DNA of 64,000 nucleotides from Streptomyces sp. NBC_00237 (GCF_026342435.1 NZ_JAPEMT010000001.1:1-64000), one strand, 5' to 3'. Positions 1-9,034 are shown, counted from the stretch's first letter. Notes: a model not told the origin generated them from the sequence alone. Numbers and translations are program-made.

Positions 1-317
1 CTATCAGATCCTTTCGGGCCTGATTCCCAGTCGAACTTGGGTTGTCTTTGCGGCTGTTGGGCCGTTCCGACGTCTCAAACTCTAGTGGATTTTCCCGGTG
101 AACCGAAATCGGCTCCCAGTGTCGGAATTCGGCATGCCGAAATCGACCCTGGCGGGAGATCGTACGGAGTTTGATTGCCGCTTTCGCGGCGGGAGGTGAT
201 GCCGCAGAACCGTTACGGCTGTGTGGCAACTCGGAGAACCTTACGGATCACCGGGAGGGGTGTCAACCCCTGCCCGGCCCGTCGAACGTACGTAAGAAAA
301 CGTCCGGAGAAGAGGTG
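1..317. other. intergenic region with short inverted and direct repeats
   Basis: I see no convincing gene in these 317 bases at the window edge, and base composition is lower in GC than the flanking genes. A 14-bp perfect palindrome lies at 128-141 (TTCGGCATGCCGAA). The 9-mer CCGAAATCG occurs twice in direct orientation at 103-111 and 137-145. This could be the regulatory region of a gene to the left of the window. Confidence 0.4.
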
Positions 318-875
318 TCAGTCCAGGTCGGTGAGGCGGCCGCCGGCGTCCGGCTGGGCGTCCTCGACGCGGCGCAGGAGGCGGGTCAGCATCTCGCCGA
401 GTCCCGCGCGCTCGTCCTGGGCGAGGTCCTGGAGGAGGTCCTCCTCGAAGGAGGCCGCCATCTGCATCGCTTCGAGCCACTTCGTGCGGCCCTCGTCCGT
501 CAGCTCGACGATGACGCGGACCCGGTTGTTCTCGTCGCGGTCGCGGGTGACCAGACCCTCGCCCGCCATGCGGTCGATGCGGTGGGTCATCGCGGCCGGG
601 GTGAGGCCGAGGCGCTTGGCGAGTTCGCCGGGGCCCAGGCGGTAGGGGGCACCCGAGACCACGAGGGTCTTGAGGACTTCCCATTCCGCGTTGCTGATGC
701 CGAGGGCGGCGACTTGGCGGCCGTACGCGACGTTCATCCGGCGGTTCAGGCGGCCGAGGGCCGAGACGACCTTCTCGACCTGGGGGTCGAGGTCACGGAA
801 CTCGCGTTGGTATGCGGCGATCTGCTCGTCGAGGCTCGGCTCATGAGGGCCGGGCGACTCTGGCGTGTCTGGCAT
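318..875 (-). CDS. MarR family transcriptional regulator
   Basis: Predicted 185-aa winged helix-turn-helix repressor. After an acidic/proline N-terminus and a long helix (about residues 15-55), the recognition region GELAKRLGLTPAAMTHRIDR falls near 83-102. The wing (RDRDENNRVRVIVELTDEGR) at 111-130 carries the D-x-R/N-R pattern typical of MarR proteins, and a C-terminal dimerisation helix ends with an acidic tail. It is divergently transcribed from the MFS transporter starting at 990, with a 114-bp gap holding an inverted repeat (950-967). By analogy with many MarR-MFS pairs, it probably represses the exporter and itself in response to a small ligand. The ligand cannot be read from sequence. 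The ATG start at 875 gives a normal family length. Confidence 0.85.
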   Translation of the reverse strand: MPDTPESPGPHEPSLDEQIAAYQREFRDLDPQVEKVVSALGRLNRRMNVAYGRQVAALGISNAEWEVLKTLVVSGAPYRLGPGELAKRLGLTPAAMTHRIDRMAGEGLVTRDRDENNRVRVIVELTDEGRTKWLEAMQMAASFEEDLLQDLAQDERAGLGEMLTRLLRRVEDAQPDAGGRLTDLD

Positions 876-989
876 CCGCGAAGTATGGCATGGGGCGCGT
901 TGGCATTGAAGTCCTTCTCTGTGTATTGTTGAGGTTCTAACTTTACTGTTGAAGTCTTCGGACTTCAGGTCTTCAGGGTTGAGGTGAGT
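876..989. promoter_or_regulatory. marR/MFS divergent promoter region with operator-like inverted repeat
   Basis: The gap between the divergent genes contains a perfect inverted repeat at 950-967, TGAAGTC-TTCG-GACTTCA. Related TTGAAGT half-sites occur at about 906-912 and 949-955. The sequence between them is unusually AT-rich for this genome and includes TTGTTGAGG and TAACTTTACT blocks that could be the -35/-10 of the MFS promoter. The position fits an operator for the neighbouring MarR protein. Assignment to MarR is inference. Confidence 0.5.
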
Positions 990-2285
990 ATGACCAAGGC
1001 GATGGGCTCAGCGATGCGGCGGATTCAGGCAGGCAACGCGCTGAGTGCGTTCGGGCTGGGATTCACGGTTCCGTATCTGTACGTGTACGTGGCTCAGGTG
1101 CGGGAACTGGGACCGACCTCGGCGGGCATCGTCCTTGGCGCCTTCGCCATGGCCGCGCTGGTGGCGCTCCCCTTCGTAGGGGCGTTGATCGACCGGCGCG
1201 GGCCCGTGCCCGTGCTGATCGGCGCGGCGCTCTCCGCCTCTGTGGGCGCCGTCGCGCTCGGCAGTGCGGCGAGCCTGGCGACGACCGTGGCGTCGGCTGC
1301 CGTCCTGGGTGTCGGTACGGCGGTCATGCAGCCCGCGCTGGCGACGATGATCGTGCGGTGCTCCACGCCGGAGACCCGGACGCGCTCCTTCGCCATGCAG
1401 TTCTTCCTGGCGAACCTCGGTCTCGGCATCGGTGGCCTGATCGGCGGCCAGATCGTCGACAAGGACGACCCCACCACCTTCACCCTGCTCTTCGGCATCG
1501 AAGCCGTGATGTTCCTGGTGCTCGCCGGGATCGCGATGACCGTGCGCATGCCGCACATTCCCGTGGTCGAGGGCGCCGGCGCCGACCGGGGGTTCTTCGC
1601 GGGGATCAAGACGATGGCCCAGCACAAGGCGATGCTTCAGCTGTGCGGGCTCGGGTTCGTGATCTTCTTCGCCTGCTACGGACAGTTCGAGTCGGGGCTC
1701 GCCGCGTACGGGACCGAGGCGGCCGGGATCGACCCGTCGACGCTCGGCATCGCGCTGGCGGCCAACACGGCGATGATCGTGGTCGCGCAGTTCCTGGTGC
1801 TGAAGTTCGTCGAGCGCCGTCGGCGGTCGCGGATGATCGCCCTGGTCGGGCTGATCTGGACCGTGGCGTGGATCGCGGCCGGATACGCGGGCCTCGGGCA
1901 CGGCAGCCAGACGATGGCGACCGCCGCCTTCATCTCGACGTACGCGCTCTTCGGGCTCGGTGAGGCGATGCTGTCGCCGACCGTCGCTCCGCTGGTGGCC
2001 GACCTCGCGCCGGAGTCGATGGTGGGGACGTACAACTCCGCCTTCGCGCTCGTGAAGCAGCTCGCACTGGCGGTCGGGCCCGCGGTGGGCGGACCCATGG
2101 GGGCCTCGCTGCACATGCCGTACATCGTGACGTTCATTCTGTTCTCGCTCGGCATCAGCGTGCTCGCGCTGCGGATGGGCAAGCAGCTCACCCCCGCGCA
2201 GGACCTGCCGATTCCGGTGAAGTCCATCGTGGTCGCCAAGCACGTGCCCGAGAGCGAGACGGGCGGCGTCAAAGCTGCTGCGTAA
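990..2285 (+). CDS. MFS family multidrug-type transporter
   Basis: 431-aa integral membrane protein with about 12 hydrophobic segments in two six-helix halves. The cytoplasmic loop after TM2 holds the MFS motif A remnant (GALIDRRGPVPVLIG, about residues 65-80). A central loop around residues 190-210 separates the halves and a hydrophilic tail follows TM12. Likely a proton-driven drug/metabolite exporter, consistent with the divergent MarR gene. The ATG at 990 is preferred over the GTG at 984 because GAGGTG lies just before it, although the spacing is short. The last 17 bases overlap tail-to-tail with the 3' end of the phosphatase gene on the other strand. Substrate unknown. Confidence 0.85.
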   Translation: MTKAMGSAMRRIQAGNALSAFGLGFTVPYLYVYVAQVRELGPTSAGIVLGAFAMAALVALPFVGALIDRRGPVPVLIGAALSASVGAVALGSAASLATTVASAAVLGVGTAVMQPALATMIVRCSTPETRTRSFAMQFFLANLGLGIGGLIGGQIVDKDDPTTFTLLFGIEAVMFLVLAGIAMTVRMPHIPVVEGAGADRGFFAGIKTMAQHKAMLQLCGLGFVIFFACYGQFESGLAAYGTEAAGIDPSTLGIALAANTAMIVVAQFLVLKFVERRRRSRMIALVGLIWTVAWIAAGYAGLGHGSQTMATAAFISTYALFGLGEAMLSPTVAPLVADLAPESMVGTYNSAFALVKQLALAVGPAVGGPMGASLHMPYIVTFILFSLGISVLALRMGKQLTPAQDLPIPVKSIVVAKHVPESETGGVKAAA

Positions 2286-3945
2286 CCCCTGACGCGTGGT
2301 CGGGCAGTGCGAACTCGCACCACACCGCTTTACCGCCGCCCGGTGTGCGGCGCGAACCCCAGGACGAGGCGATCGTCGCGACGATCGAGATGCCTCGTCC
2401 TGCTTCGTCTCCGGGGTCGGCCCGGCGGCGGCGGGGGAGGTGGTCGTCGCCGTCCGTCACTTCGATGATCAGGCGGCGGTCCGTGCGGCGCAGGCGCAGG
2501 CGCATGGGGGGTGTGCCGTGCTGGAGGGAGTTGGCGACGAGTTCGCTGGCGGCGAGGACGCCCAGGTCGGACAGTTCGACGGGGAAGCGCCAGGAGGAGA
2601 GGACTCCGGTGGCGAAGGCGCGGGCGCGGGGGGCCGCTTCGATGCCGCCGAGGAGTTCGAGGGCCGCGTTGTGGAACAGCTCCGCGTCGTGGCCCTGGCG
2701 GGCGGGGTGCTGGACGACGAGGACGGCGACGTCGTCGTCGTGGTCGGTGGTGATGCCGAGGGCCCTCATGAGGCGGTCGCAGACGACCTGCGGGGTGCCG
2801 GTCGCGCCGGAGAGGGCGCGTTCGAGGGCGGCCACTCCCTCGTCGATGTCCTCGCGACGGCGTTCCACCAGGCCGTCCGTGTAGAGGACGGCGGTGGATC
2901 CGGGCGGCAGGGCGATCGTGCCGGAGGTGTGCATCCAGCCGCCCGTGCCGAGCGGGGGGCCCGGGTTGTCCTCGGCTCGGTTGACCGTGCCGTCCTCCTC
3001 GCGGACGAGGATCGGGAGGTGGCCCGCGGAGGCGTAGACGAGACGGCCCTCGTTGGGGTCGTGGACGGCGTAGACGCAGGTGGCGATCTGGCTGGCGTCG
3101 ATCTCGGCGGCGAGGCCGTCGAGGAGTTGCAGGACTTCGTGCGGGGGCAGGTCGAGGCGGGCGTACGCACGGACCGCCGTGCGGAGCTGGCCCATCACGG
3201 CCGCCGCGCGCACGCCTCGGCCCATCACGTCGCCGATGACCAGGGCGGTGCGGCCCGCGCCGAGGGTGATCACGTCGTACCAGTCGCCGCCGACCGCCGC
3301 GTCCTTGCCGCCGGGCTGGTAGGTGGCGGCCAGGCGCAGGTCGTCGGGCTGTTCCAGTTCCTGGGGGAGCAGGGAGCGCTGGAGGGTCACGGCCGTTTCG
3401 CGCTGGCGGCGTTCGGCGGCGCGCAGGCGTTCGGCGGCGTCGGCGTGATCGGTGACGTCGGCGGCGAAGATCAGGACGCCGCCGCCGTCGGGGATGTCGA
3501 GGGGCGTGCAGGTGATCGTGTACGAGCCGCCCTTGGCCGTGCGGCGGGACTTGACCGTGCGCGGGGTGCCGCTGCGCAGGACTTGGTCCAGGAGCGGGAA
3601 CAGACCCAGCTCCTCCAGTTCGGGCAGCTCGGTGGCGGCGGGTGCGCCCGGGGTGCGGTCGCCGAACACGGTGGCGTAGGCGTCGTTGACGTACGCGATG
3701 CGGTGTTCAGGACCGTAGACCAGGGCGACCAGGGCGGGGAGCTGGCCGACGATCTCGCGCAGGGACAGGTCGTCGAGGGTGGGCGGGCGCGGCTCTTCGG
3801 CGGCCGGTGAGGTCCCGTCGGCGGGTGCCTCGTCGGGCTGCGGCCCGCTCTCACCTCGGGCGGCGGGCACGGACCCGCGGTCGGACCGGGCTGCTGCGCG
3901 GCGCTGCGTTCCGGGGAGCCGGGCGCTCCAGCGGGTGAAGTTCAC
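2269..3945 (-). CDS. PAS / SpoIIE-type PP2C phosphatase / HATPase fusion
   Basis: About 558 aa, cytoplasmic, no membrane segment. Domains in order: PAS sensor (about 62-165, VALVYGPEHRIAYVNDAY), coiled linker, then a PP2C SpoIIE phosphatase domain (about 190-410) with metal-binding motifs GGDWYD (219-224), GDVMGRG (238-244) and YTDGLVE. The C-terminal GHKL ATPase/anti-sigma kinase-like domain (about 430-550) has ELVANSLQHG as the N-box. Such proteins act in partner-switching control of sigma factors, with phosphatase and RsbW-like kinase in one chain. The GTG at 3945 was chosen because GAGG sits about 11 nt upstream and the family N-terminus (NFTRW) follows. An in-frame start at 4140 would add 65 low-complexity residues. 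Streptomyces encode dozens of paralogues and the specific partner is unknown. Confidence 0.85.
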   Translation of the reverse strand: MNFTRWSARLPGTQRRAAARSDRGSVPAARGESGPQPDEAPADGTSPAAEEPRPPTLDDLSLREIVGQLPALVALVYGPEHRIAYVNDAYATVFGDRTPGAPAATELPELEELGLFPLLDQVLRSGTPRTVKSRRTAKGGSYTITCTPLDIPDGGGVLIFAADVTDHADAAERLRAAERRQRETAVTLQRSLLPQELEQPDDLRLAATYQPGGKDAAVGGDWYDVITLGAGRTALVIGDVMGRGVRAAAVMGQLRTAVRAYARLDLPPHEVLQLLDGLAAEIDASQIATCVYAVHDPNEGRLVYASAGHLPILVREEDGTVNRAEDNPGPPLGTGGWMHTSGTIALPPGSTAVLYTDGLVERRREDIDEGVAALERALSGATGTPQVVCDRLMRALGITTDHDDDVAVLVVQHPARQGHDAELFHNAALELLGGIEAAPRARAFATGVLSSWRFPVELSDLGVLAASELVANSLQHGTPPMRLRLRRTDRRLIIEVTDGDDHLPRRRRADPGDEAGRGISIVATIASSWGSRRTPGGGKAVWCEFALPDHASGVTQQL

Positions 3946-4218
3946 TGAACTACTTGCCTCGTGATCGGAGAGGTGGTGCAGGTCGGCTTGGTCCCGGGGA
4001 TCGCCCGGGGTGCTGCGGTACTTCGGTGGGGCGGGTGCTGAAGTGCGCAGTAGGCCGGTCCGCGTGGTCCTTCCCGTACGACCGCCTGGTGCGACGGCCG
4101 TGCGGGCGGTGAGCGCGCACGGGGCGGCGTGCGTGATCACGGTGTGCAGGCGCGGGTCAACCTATCGTCACACGTCCAGTGTGACGGACCGCACTGACAG
4201 CCGGTAATTGAGAGGACG

Positions 4219-5619
4219 TCAGCGGGGCCTGGGAGGTTCGCCGCCCGCCGCGAGTTCGAATTCCGCGCGCGGGTGTTCCAGTGAGCCGAGCGAGACGATC
4301 TCACGTTTGAAGAGGCCGGAGAGGGTCCATTCGGCGAGGACGCGGGCCTTGCGGTTGAAGGTGGGGACGCGGCTGAGGTGGTAGGCGCGGTGCATGGCCC
4401 AGGCGGGGTAGCCCTTGAGGCGGCGGCCGTAGACGAACGCCACTCCCTTGTGGAGGCCCAGCGAGGCGACCGAACCGACGTGCTTGTGGCGGTAGTCGGT
4501 GAGGGGTCGTCCCTCCAGGGAGGCCACGATGTTCTCGGCGAGGACCTTGGCCTGGCGGACGGCGTGCTGGGCGTTGGGGGCGCACTCCTTGCCCTTCTCG
4601 GGCGAGGTGAGGTCGGGGACGGCCGCCGCGTCCCCGGCGGCCCACGCGTGCGGTGCGCCGTCGACGGTGAGGCGGGTGGTGCACCGGAGGCGGCCGCGCT
4701 CGTCGAGGGGGAGGCTGCTGGCGGCGAGGATCGGGTGCGGTTTGACGCCGGCGGTCCACACGAGGGTGCGGGTGGGGAAGCGGGCGCCGTCGTCGAGGAC
4801 GGCGACGCGGTTCTCCACGGAGTTGAGGCGGGTGTTCAGACGGACGTCGATGCCCCGGCCGCGCAGCTCCCGCACGGCGTACTTGCCCATCTTCTCGCCG
4901 ACCTCGGGGAGGATCTTGTCGCTGGCCTCGACCAGGATCCACTTCAGGTCGGCGGGCTTGATGTTGTGGTAGTAGCGGGAGGCGTAGCGGGCCATGTCCG
5001 CGAGCTCGCCGAGGGCTTCGACGCCCGCGTAGCCGCCGCCGACGAAGACGAAGGTGAGGGCGGCGTCGCGGACGGCGGGGTCGCGGGTGGAGGAGGCGAT
5101 GTCCATCTGCTCGATGACGTGGTTGCGCAGCCCGATGGCCTCCTCGACGGTCTTGAAGCCGATGCCGTGGTCGGCGAGGCCGGGGACCGGGAGGGTGCGG
5201 GAGACGGATCCGGGGGCCAGGACCAGTTCGTCGTACGTCATCCGGCGTGGCCCGGTGCCCTCTTCGGCGGTGGCGAGGGTGGTGACGGTGGCGGTGCGCT
5301 TGGCGTGGTCGATCGCGTTGACCTCACCGACGAGGATGCGGCAGTGCGGCAGGACGCGGCGCAGGGGCACGACGACGTGGCGCGGGGAGATCGACCCGGC
5401 GGCCGCTTCGGGGAGGAAGGGCTGGTACGTCATGTAGGGGTCGGGGGTGACCACGGTGATCTCCGCGCCGCCCTGCCCACCGCCCTGCCCGCTGCCCCGT
5501 CCACTCCCCTGTCCACTCCCCTGGGCGAGCTGCCGTTTCAGCTTCCGCTGGAGGTGCAGCGCGGTGTACATGCCGACGTATCCGCCGCCTACCACGAGAA
5601 TGCGCACTGGATTTGTCAC
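4219..5619 (-). CDS. ndh: type II NADH dehydrogenase (NAD(P)/FAD-dependent oxidoreductase)
   Basis: About 466-aa flavoprotein that should pass electrons from NADH to menaquinone without proton pumping, bound peripherally to the membrane. The FAD-binding fold begins ILVVGGGYVGMYTALHL. A second Rossmann GxGxxG (FVFVGGGYAGVEALGELADM) binds NADH mid-protein. The ATG-motif region WAAGDAAAVPD contacts FAD, and the C-terminus carries a typical Ndh-2 membrane-association region. Between the first alpha helix and beta strand 2 there is an extra Gly/Gln/Ser/Arg stretch (about residues 33-50) encoded by hexanucleotide-like repeats. Start uncertain: GTG at 5619 (VTNPVRIL) matches the family N-terminus, while a GTG at 5655 lies in frame without a visible ribosome site. 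Confidence 0.85.
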   Translation of the reverse strand: MTNPVRILVVGGGYVGMYTALHLQRKLKRQLAQGSGQGSGRGSGQGGGQGGAEITVVTPDPYMTYQPFLPEAAAGSISPRHVVVPLRRVLPHCRILVGEVNAIDHAKRTATVTTLATAEEGTGPRRMTYDELVLAPGSVSRTLPVPGLADHGIGFKTVEEAIGLRNHVIEQMDIASSTRDPAVRDAALTFVFVGGGYAGVEALGELADMARYASRYYHNIKPADLKWILVEASDKILPEVGEKMGKYAVRELRGRGIDVRLNTRLNSVENRVAVLDDGARFPTRTLVWTAGVKPHPILAASSLPLDERGRLRCTTRLTVDGAPHAWAAGDAAAVPDLTSPEKGKECAPNAQHAVRQAKVLAENIVASLEGRPLTDYRHKHVGSVASLGLHKGVAFVYGRRLKGYPAWAMHRAYHLSRVPTFNRKARVLAEWTLSGLFKREIVSLGSLEHPRAEFELAAGGEPPRPR

Positions 5620-5974
5620 CGTCCCATGAGGCAACGGGCGCTGGGCTTTGTCCACAGGGCCGACGGATTGTGTGACTGGACGCCAGTCTTCTTTTGGCGC
5701 GCAGACGTTGCTGCCGGTCGTTGATACGTGTGATCAATGCGCTGGTCAGGGGGTGAGATGGGGGTTTTGGGGCGGCCTGACGACGGGAAGAGCCGGGCAA
5801 CTGCTCCGTTCGGGGGGCACACCGTGCGGAACAACCCCCTTCTGAATCGCCCCGCGCTCAACTATGTTCGTATCTCGTCGGGGTGGCGGGGTGAGTGCTC
5901 GTGCGACTCGTGGACTCCGGCAGTCAGGGCGGGGAGTGTCTCCGGGGGGAGACATCATTACCGGGGGAACGCTG

Positions 5975-6805
5975 ATGCACATTCAGGATTCACATTGGCA
6001 GGCTGCCGTGTCGTCGGCAGGTTCGGCCGCTTCGGCGGCTGTGACGACGACGGCCACCGTGGCGGACGGCAACGGGCGGGTGGGTGCGGGCGGTTCGTCC
6101 GCGGTGCCCCGGTCCGCACCGCTCCGCGTGGACGCACAGCGCAATCTCGAACACGTACTGCGGGCCGCCCGCGAGGTGTTCGGGGAGCTCGGTTACGGGG
6201 CTCCGATGGAGGACGTCGCGCGCCGGGCCCGGGTCGGGGTCGGCACGGTCTACCGGCGCTTCCCGAGCAAGGACGTACTGGTGCGGCGGATAGCCGAGGA
6301 GGAGACCTCCCGGCTGACCGAGCAGGCGCGCACGGCGCTCGGGCAGGAGGACGAGCCGTGGTCGGCCCTGTCCCGGTTCCTGCGCACGTCGGTGGCGTCG
6401 GGTGCGGGCAGGCTGCTGCCTCCGCAGGTGCTGCGGGTGGGCGTGCACGACTCCGAGGGCGACGGTGTGTTCGACACCGCCGGTCGCGATGCCACCCGGG
6501 TGCCGCAGCAGCGGCAGGCCGACTCCGCTCCTGATCTGCGGCTGGTCGAGCAGGACGGCTCGGTGGGCGGCTCCGCCGGGGGCGACCTGGACGACGCGGG
6601 GGCGGCGACGCTCCTTGAGGTCGTGGGCCAGCTGGTGGACCGGGCGCGGGCGGCGGGTGAGCTGCGGGGCGACGTGACCGTGGCGGACGTGCTGCTGGTG
6701 ATCGCCACAGCGGCTCCTTCGCTGCCGGACGCGGCGCAGCAGGCGGCGGCCTCGTCGCGTCTCCTGGACATCCTGCTGGAAGGACTGCGCTCGCGGCCCG
6801 CGTGA
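5975..6805 (+). CDS. TetR family transcriptional regulator
   Basis: 276 aa. A Ser/Ala/Gly-rich, presumably disordered first 40 residues precede a TetR DNA-binding domain (about 48-95). The recognition helix is readable as MEDVARRARVGVGTVYRRF, followed by PSKDVLVRRI. The C-terminal ligand/dimer domain is poorly conserved and interrupted by an acidic Gly/Asp segment (about 175-215). The ATG at 5975 follows a CCGGGGGAA ribosome-binding-like sequence; upstream in-frame starts would add arginine-rich residues of no family character. It sits between ndh (divergent) and the sigma factor fusion and could regulate either. No operator is obvious, and the effector is unknown. Confidence 0.8.
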   Translation: MHIQDSHWQAAVSSAGSAASAAVTTTATVADGNGRVGAGGSSAVPRSAPLRVDAQRNLEHVLRAAREVFGELGYGAPMEDVARRARVGVGTVYRRFPSKDVLVRRIAEEETSRLTEQARTALGQEDEPWSALSRFLRTSVASGAGRLLPPQVLRVGVHDSEGDGVFDTAGRDATRVPQQRQADSAPDLRLVEQDGSVGGSAGGDLDDAGAATLLEVVGQLVDRARAAGELRGDVTVADVLLVIATAAPSLPDAAQQAAASSRLLDILLEGLRSRPA

Positions 6806-7014
6806 CGTCCGCCGTGGGAAGAGGCCCTCCGTGGTGGGGGGTTTGTCGTACCGATAGCCCGCCAACGCCTCCCCTAAAGGGTGAGGATTAGCGCTCCGTT
6901 TCGGGAAAACTCCCCGGACGAGTGGTTGGCGGGCTTGATCGGCTTTCGGCGCGTCGCCCTGTGGGAGTCTTGGCCGGATATTGCGGTCGATGGGCGCGTA
7001 CGGGGGCTTCCGCC

Positions 7015-8952
7015 ATGGGTGTTGACGAGCGGGACGAGTCTCTCGGGGACGGCGACGACAACAACGTGGCCGAGAGCTCCGATGCCGGTGCCGGGCTGCC
7101 GCCTCGGCAGGTGCCGAGTCAGGGCGGTCCGCTGGGGGCCACTCCCGCGCCGGACGTCGAGCGGGGACCCGATCCGACGAGCGTGCCGCAGCAGCGCGGT
7201 GGCGGCACCTCGCGCGGCGAACCGGGCCCCTCCGACGCCGACTTGGTCGAGCGGATGCGGGCCGGGGACGACGGTGCGTACGAGGAGCTCTTCCGGCGGC
7301 ACTCGGATGCCGTACGGCGCTATGCCAGGACGTGCTGCCGGGATGCGCACACCGCTGACGACCTGACCGCCGAGGTCTTCGCGCGGACGTTGCAGGCGGT
7401 GCGGGGCGGGGCCGGGCCGCAGCACGCCGTACGCGCGTATCTGATGACGACGGTGCGGCGGGTCGCCGCGGCGTGGACCAAGACGGCGCGGCGCGAGCAA
7501 CTGGTCGAGGACTTCGCGGTGTTCGTCGACCAGGCGGCGCGGGCGTCGGAGGCGCGCGACGACGACACGCTGGACCTGGGTGCGGACGTGCGCGCGATGC
7601 ACGAGGCGGAGCAGACGCTCGCCATGCAGGCGTTCCGGTCGCTGCCCGAGCGGTGGCAGGCCGTGTTGTGGCACACGACCGTCGAGGAGGAGTCGCCGAG
7701 TGAGGTGGCTCCGTTGTTCGGGCTCACGGCGAACGCGACGGCGGTGCTGGCGTCGCGGGCGCGGGAGGGCCTGAAGCAGGCGTACTTGCAGGCGCACGTC
7801 AGTACGGCGCTGACGGCGGGGGGCGACTGTGCGCAGTATGCGGACCGGCTGGGCGCCTATGCGCGGGGCGGGTTGCGGATGCGGGCCGAGCGGGGGCTGC
7901 GGAAGCACCTGGAGGAGTGTGCCAAGTGCCGTCTCGCCGCCGGTGAGTTGCGCGATGTGAACGCGGGGATTCCGGCGCTGCTGCCGGTGGCGGTCATCGG
8001 CTGGGTGGCTGCGGGGTATGCGGTGAAGGCCGCGGGGGTCGTGGCCGGTGGGGTCGGGGTGGGTGCCGGGGTCGGAGCGGGGGCTGCGGCGGGGGCTGGG
8101 GGAGCGGCTTCGGGTGGTGCGGGTGGGTCTGGGGGTGCGGCCGGGGGCGGGGCCGTGGCGGAGGGGCTCGGGGCTCCGGCGAAGGTCGGGATCGGGGCGG
8201 CGGTCGCCGTCGCGGTGACGGCGGGGCTGGTGTTCGCGTTCGCGGGGGACGAGGCGCCGATCCCGCCGAAGGTGGATGCGAAGCCGCGCGTGGTGAAGCC
8301 GTCGGTGCCGAAGCCTCTGGTGCCGAAGCCCAAGCCGTCGGTGCCGCCCGTGGTGCCGCCGCCCGCGCCGAGGCCGACGCCTTCCGAGGTGCCGAAGCCG
8401 TCGCCGACGCCGAGCCGGGCGAAGCCGAAGCCGCCCGCGCCGCCGGTGAAGCCCGCGCCCAGGCCGCCGAAGCCCCGGCCGACTCCGCCGCCTCCGCCCG
8501 CTCCCGCGCCGAAGCCCGAGGGGTACCCCGTCGCGGAGTTGGCGTACTCGCCGATGGGCGATCACACCGAGCCGGAGGTACGGATCGGGGAGAGCAGTGC
8601 GGTGTGGCAGCGGGCGGACATGTCGATCGGCGGGGTGACGCAGGGGAGCGGCATTTCGGTGCCCGCGACGTCGTCGGTGGTGATTGACCTGAACCGGAGG
8701 TGTTCGACGTACGACGCGAGGGTCGGGGTCGACGACATGACCATGGGGAGTGGGGCTGTGCGGTTCTCCGTGTACGGGGACGGGGCGTTGTTGTGGCGGT
8801 CGCCGGTGCTGCGGGGTGGGGACGGGGCGGTGGGTGTGCATGTGGGGATCGCGGGGCGGAAGGTGTTGCGGCTGGTGACGGAGTCGGTGGGTGAGGGGGT
8901 GTCGGATGCGGCGTTCGCGGATTGGGCGGGGTCGCGGATCGGGTGTGGGTAG
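7015..8952 (+). CDS. ECF-like sigma factor fused to zinc anti-sigma motif, membrane segment and NPCBM domain
   Basis: 645-aa multidomain regulator. Residues 1-72 are disordered; 73-155 are sigma-70 region 2 (DLVERMRAGDDGAYEELFRR, DDLTAEVFARTL) and about 200-258 region 4 (LPERWQAVLWHTTVEE, then the helix-turn-helix). At 298-305 HLEECAKC matches the H-x3-C-x2-C zinc-binding anti-sigma (ZAS) signature. Two hydrophobic stretches follow: a weak one at 321-346, and a clear transmembrane helix at 391-409. Residues 415-503 are a Pro/Lys/Val-rich stalk. Residues 503-645 resemble the NPCBM carbohydrate-binding module (GVDDMTMGSGAVRFSVYGDG, ending FADWAGSRIGC). The layout suggests a sigma factor kept inactive at the membrane by its own anti-sigma segment and gated by an external glycan. 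Topology requires an odd number of crossings, so the weak segment may not span. ATG at 7015 follows no strong Shine-Dalgarno. Fused ECF classes are known from ECF surveys, so novelty lies in the combination and ligand. Confidence 0.8.
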   Translation: MGVDERDESLGDGDDNNVAESSDAGAGLPPRQVPSQGGPLGATPAPDVERGPDPTSVPQQRGGGTSRGEPGPSDADLVERMRAGDDGAYEELFRRHSDAVRRYARTCCRDAHTADDLTAEVFARTLQAVRGGAGPQHAVRAYLMTTVRRVAAAWTKTARREQLVEDFAVFVDQAARASEARDDDTLDLGADVRAMHEAEQTLAMQAFRSLPERWQAVLWHTTVEEESPSEVAPLFGLTANATAVLASRAREGLKQAYLQAHVSTALTAGGDCAQYADRLGAYARGGLRMRAERGLRKHLEECAKCRLAAGELRDVNAGIPALLPVAVIGWVAAGYAVKAAGVVAGGVGVGAGVGAGAAAGAGGAASGGAGGSGGAAGGGAVAEGLGAPAKVGIGAAVAVAVTAGLVFAFAGDEAPIPPKVDAKPRVVKPSVPKPLVPKPKPSVPPVVPPPAPRPTPSEVPKPSPTPSRAKPKPPAPPVKPAPRPPKPRPTPPPPPAPAPKPEGYPVAELAYSPMGDHTEPEVRIGESSAVWQRADMSIGGVTQGSGISVPATSSVVIDLNRRCSTYDARVGVDDMTMGSGAVRFSVYGDGALLWRSPVLRGGDGAVGVHVGIAGRKVLRLVTESVGEGVSDAAFADWAGSRIGCG

Positions 8953-9034
8953 GGGCTTGGGCTGAGCGGTAACGCCGGGACGGCTCCGCCTCAGACTCCT
9001 CCACTACAGGCTCCCTCCGCCTCAGGCTTGGGCG

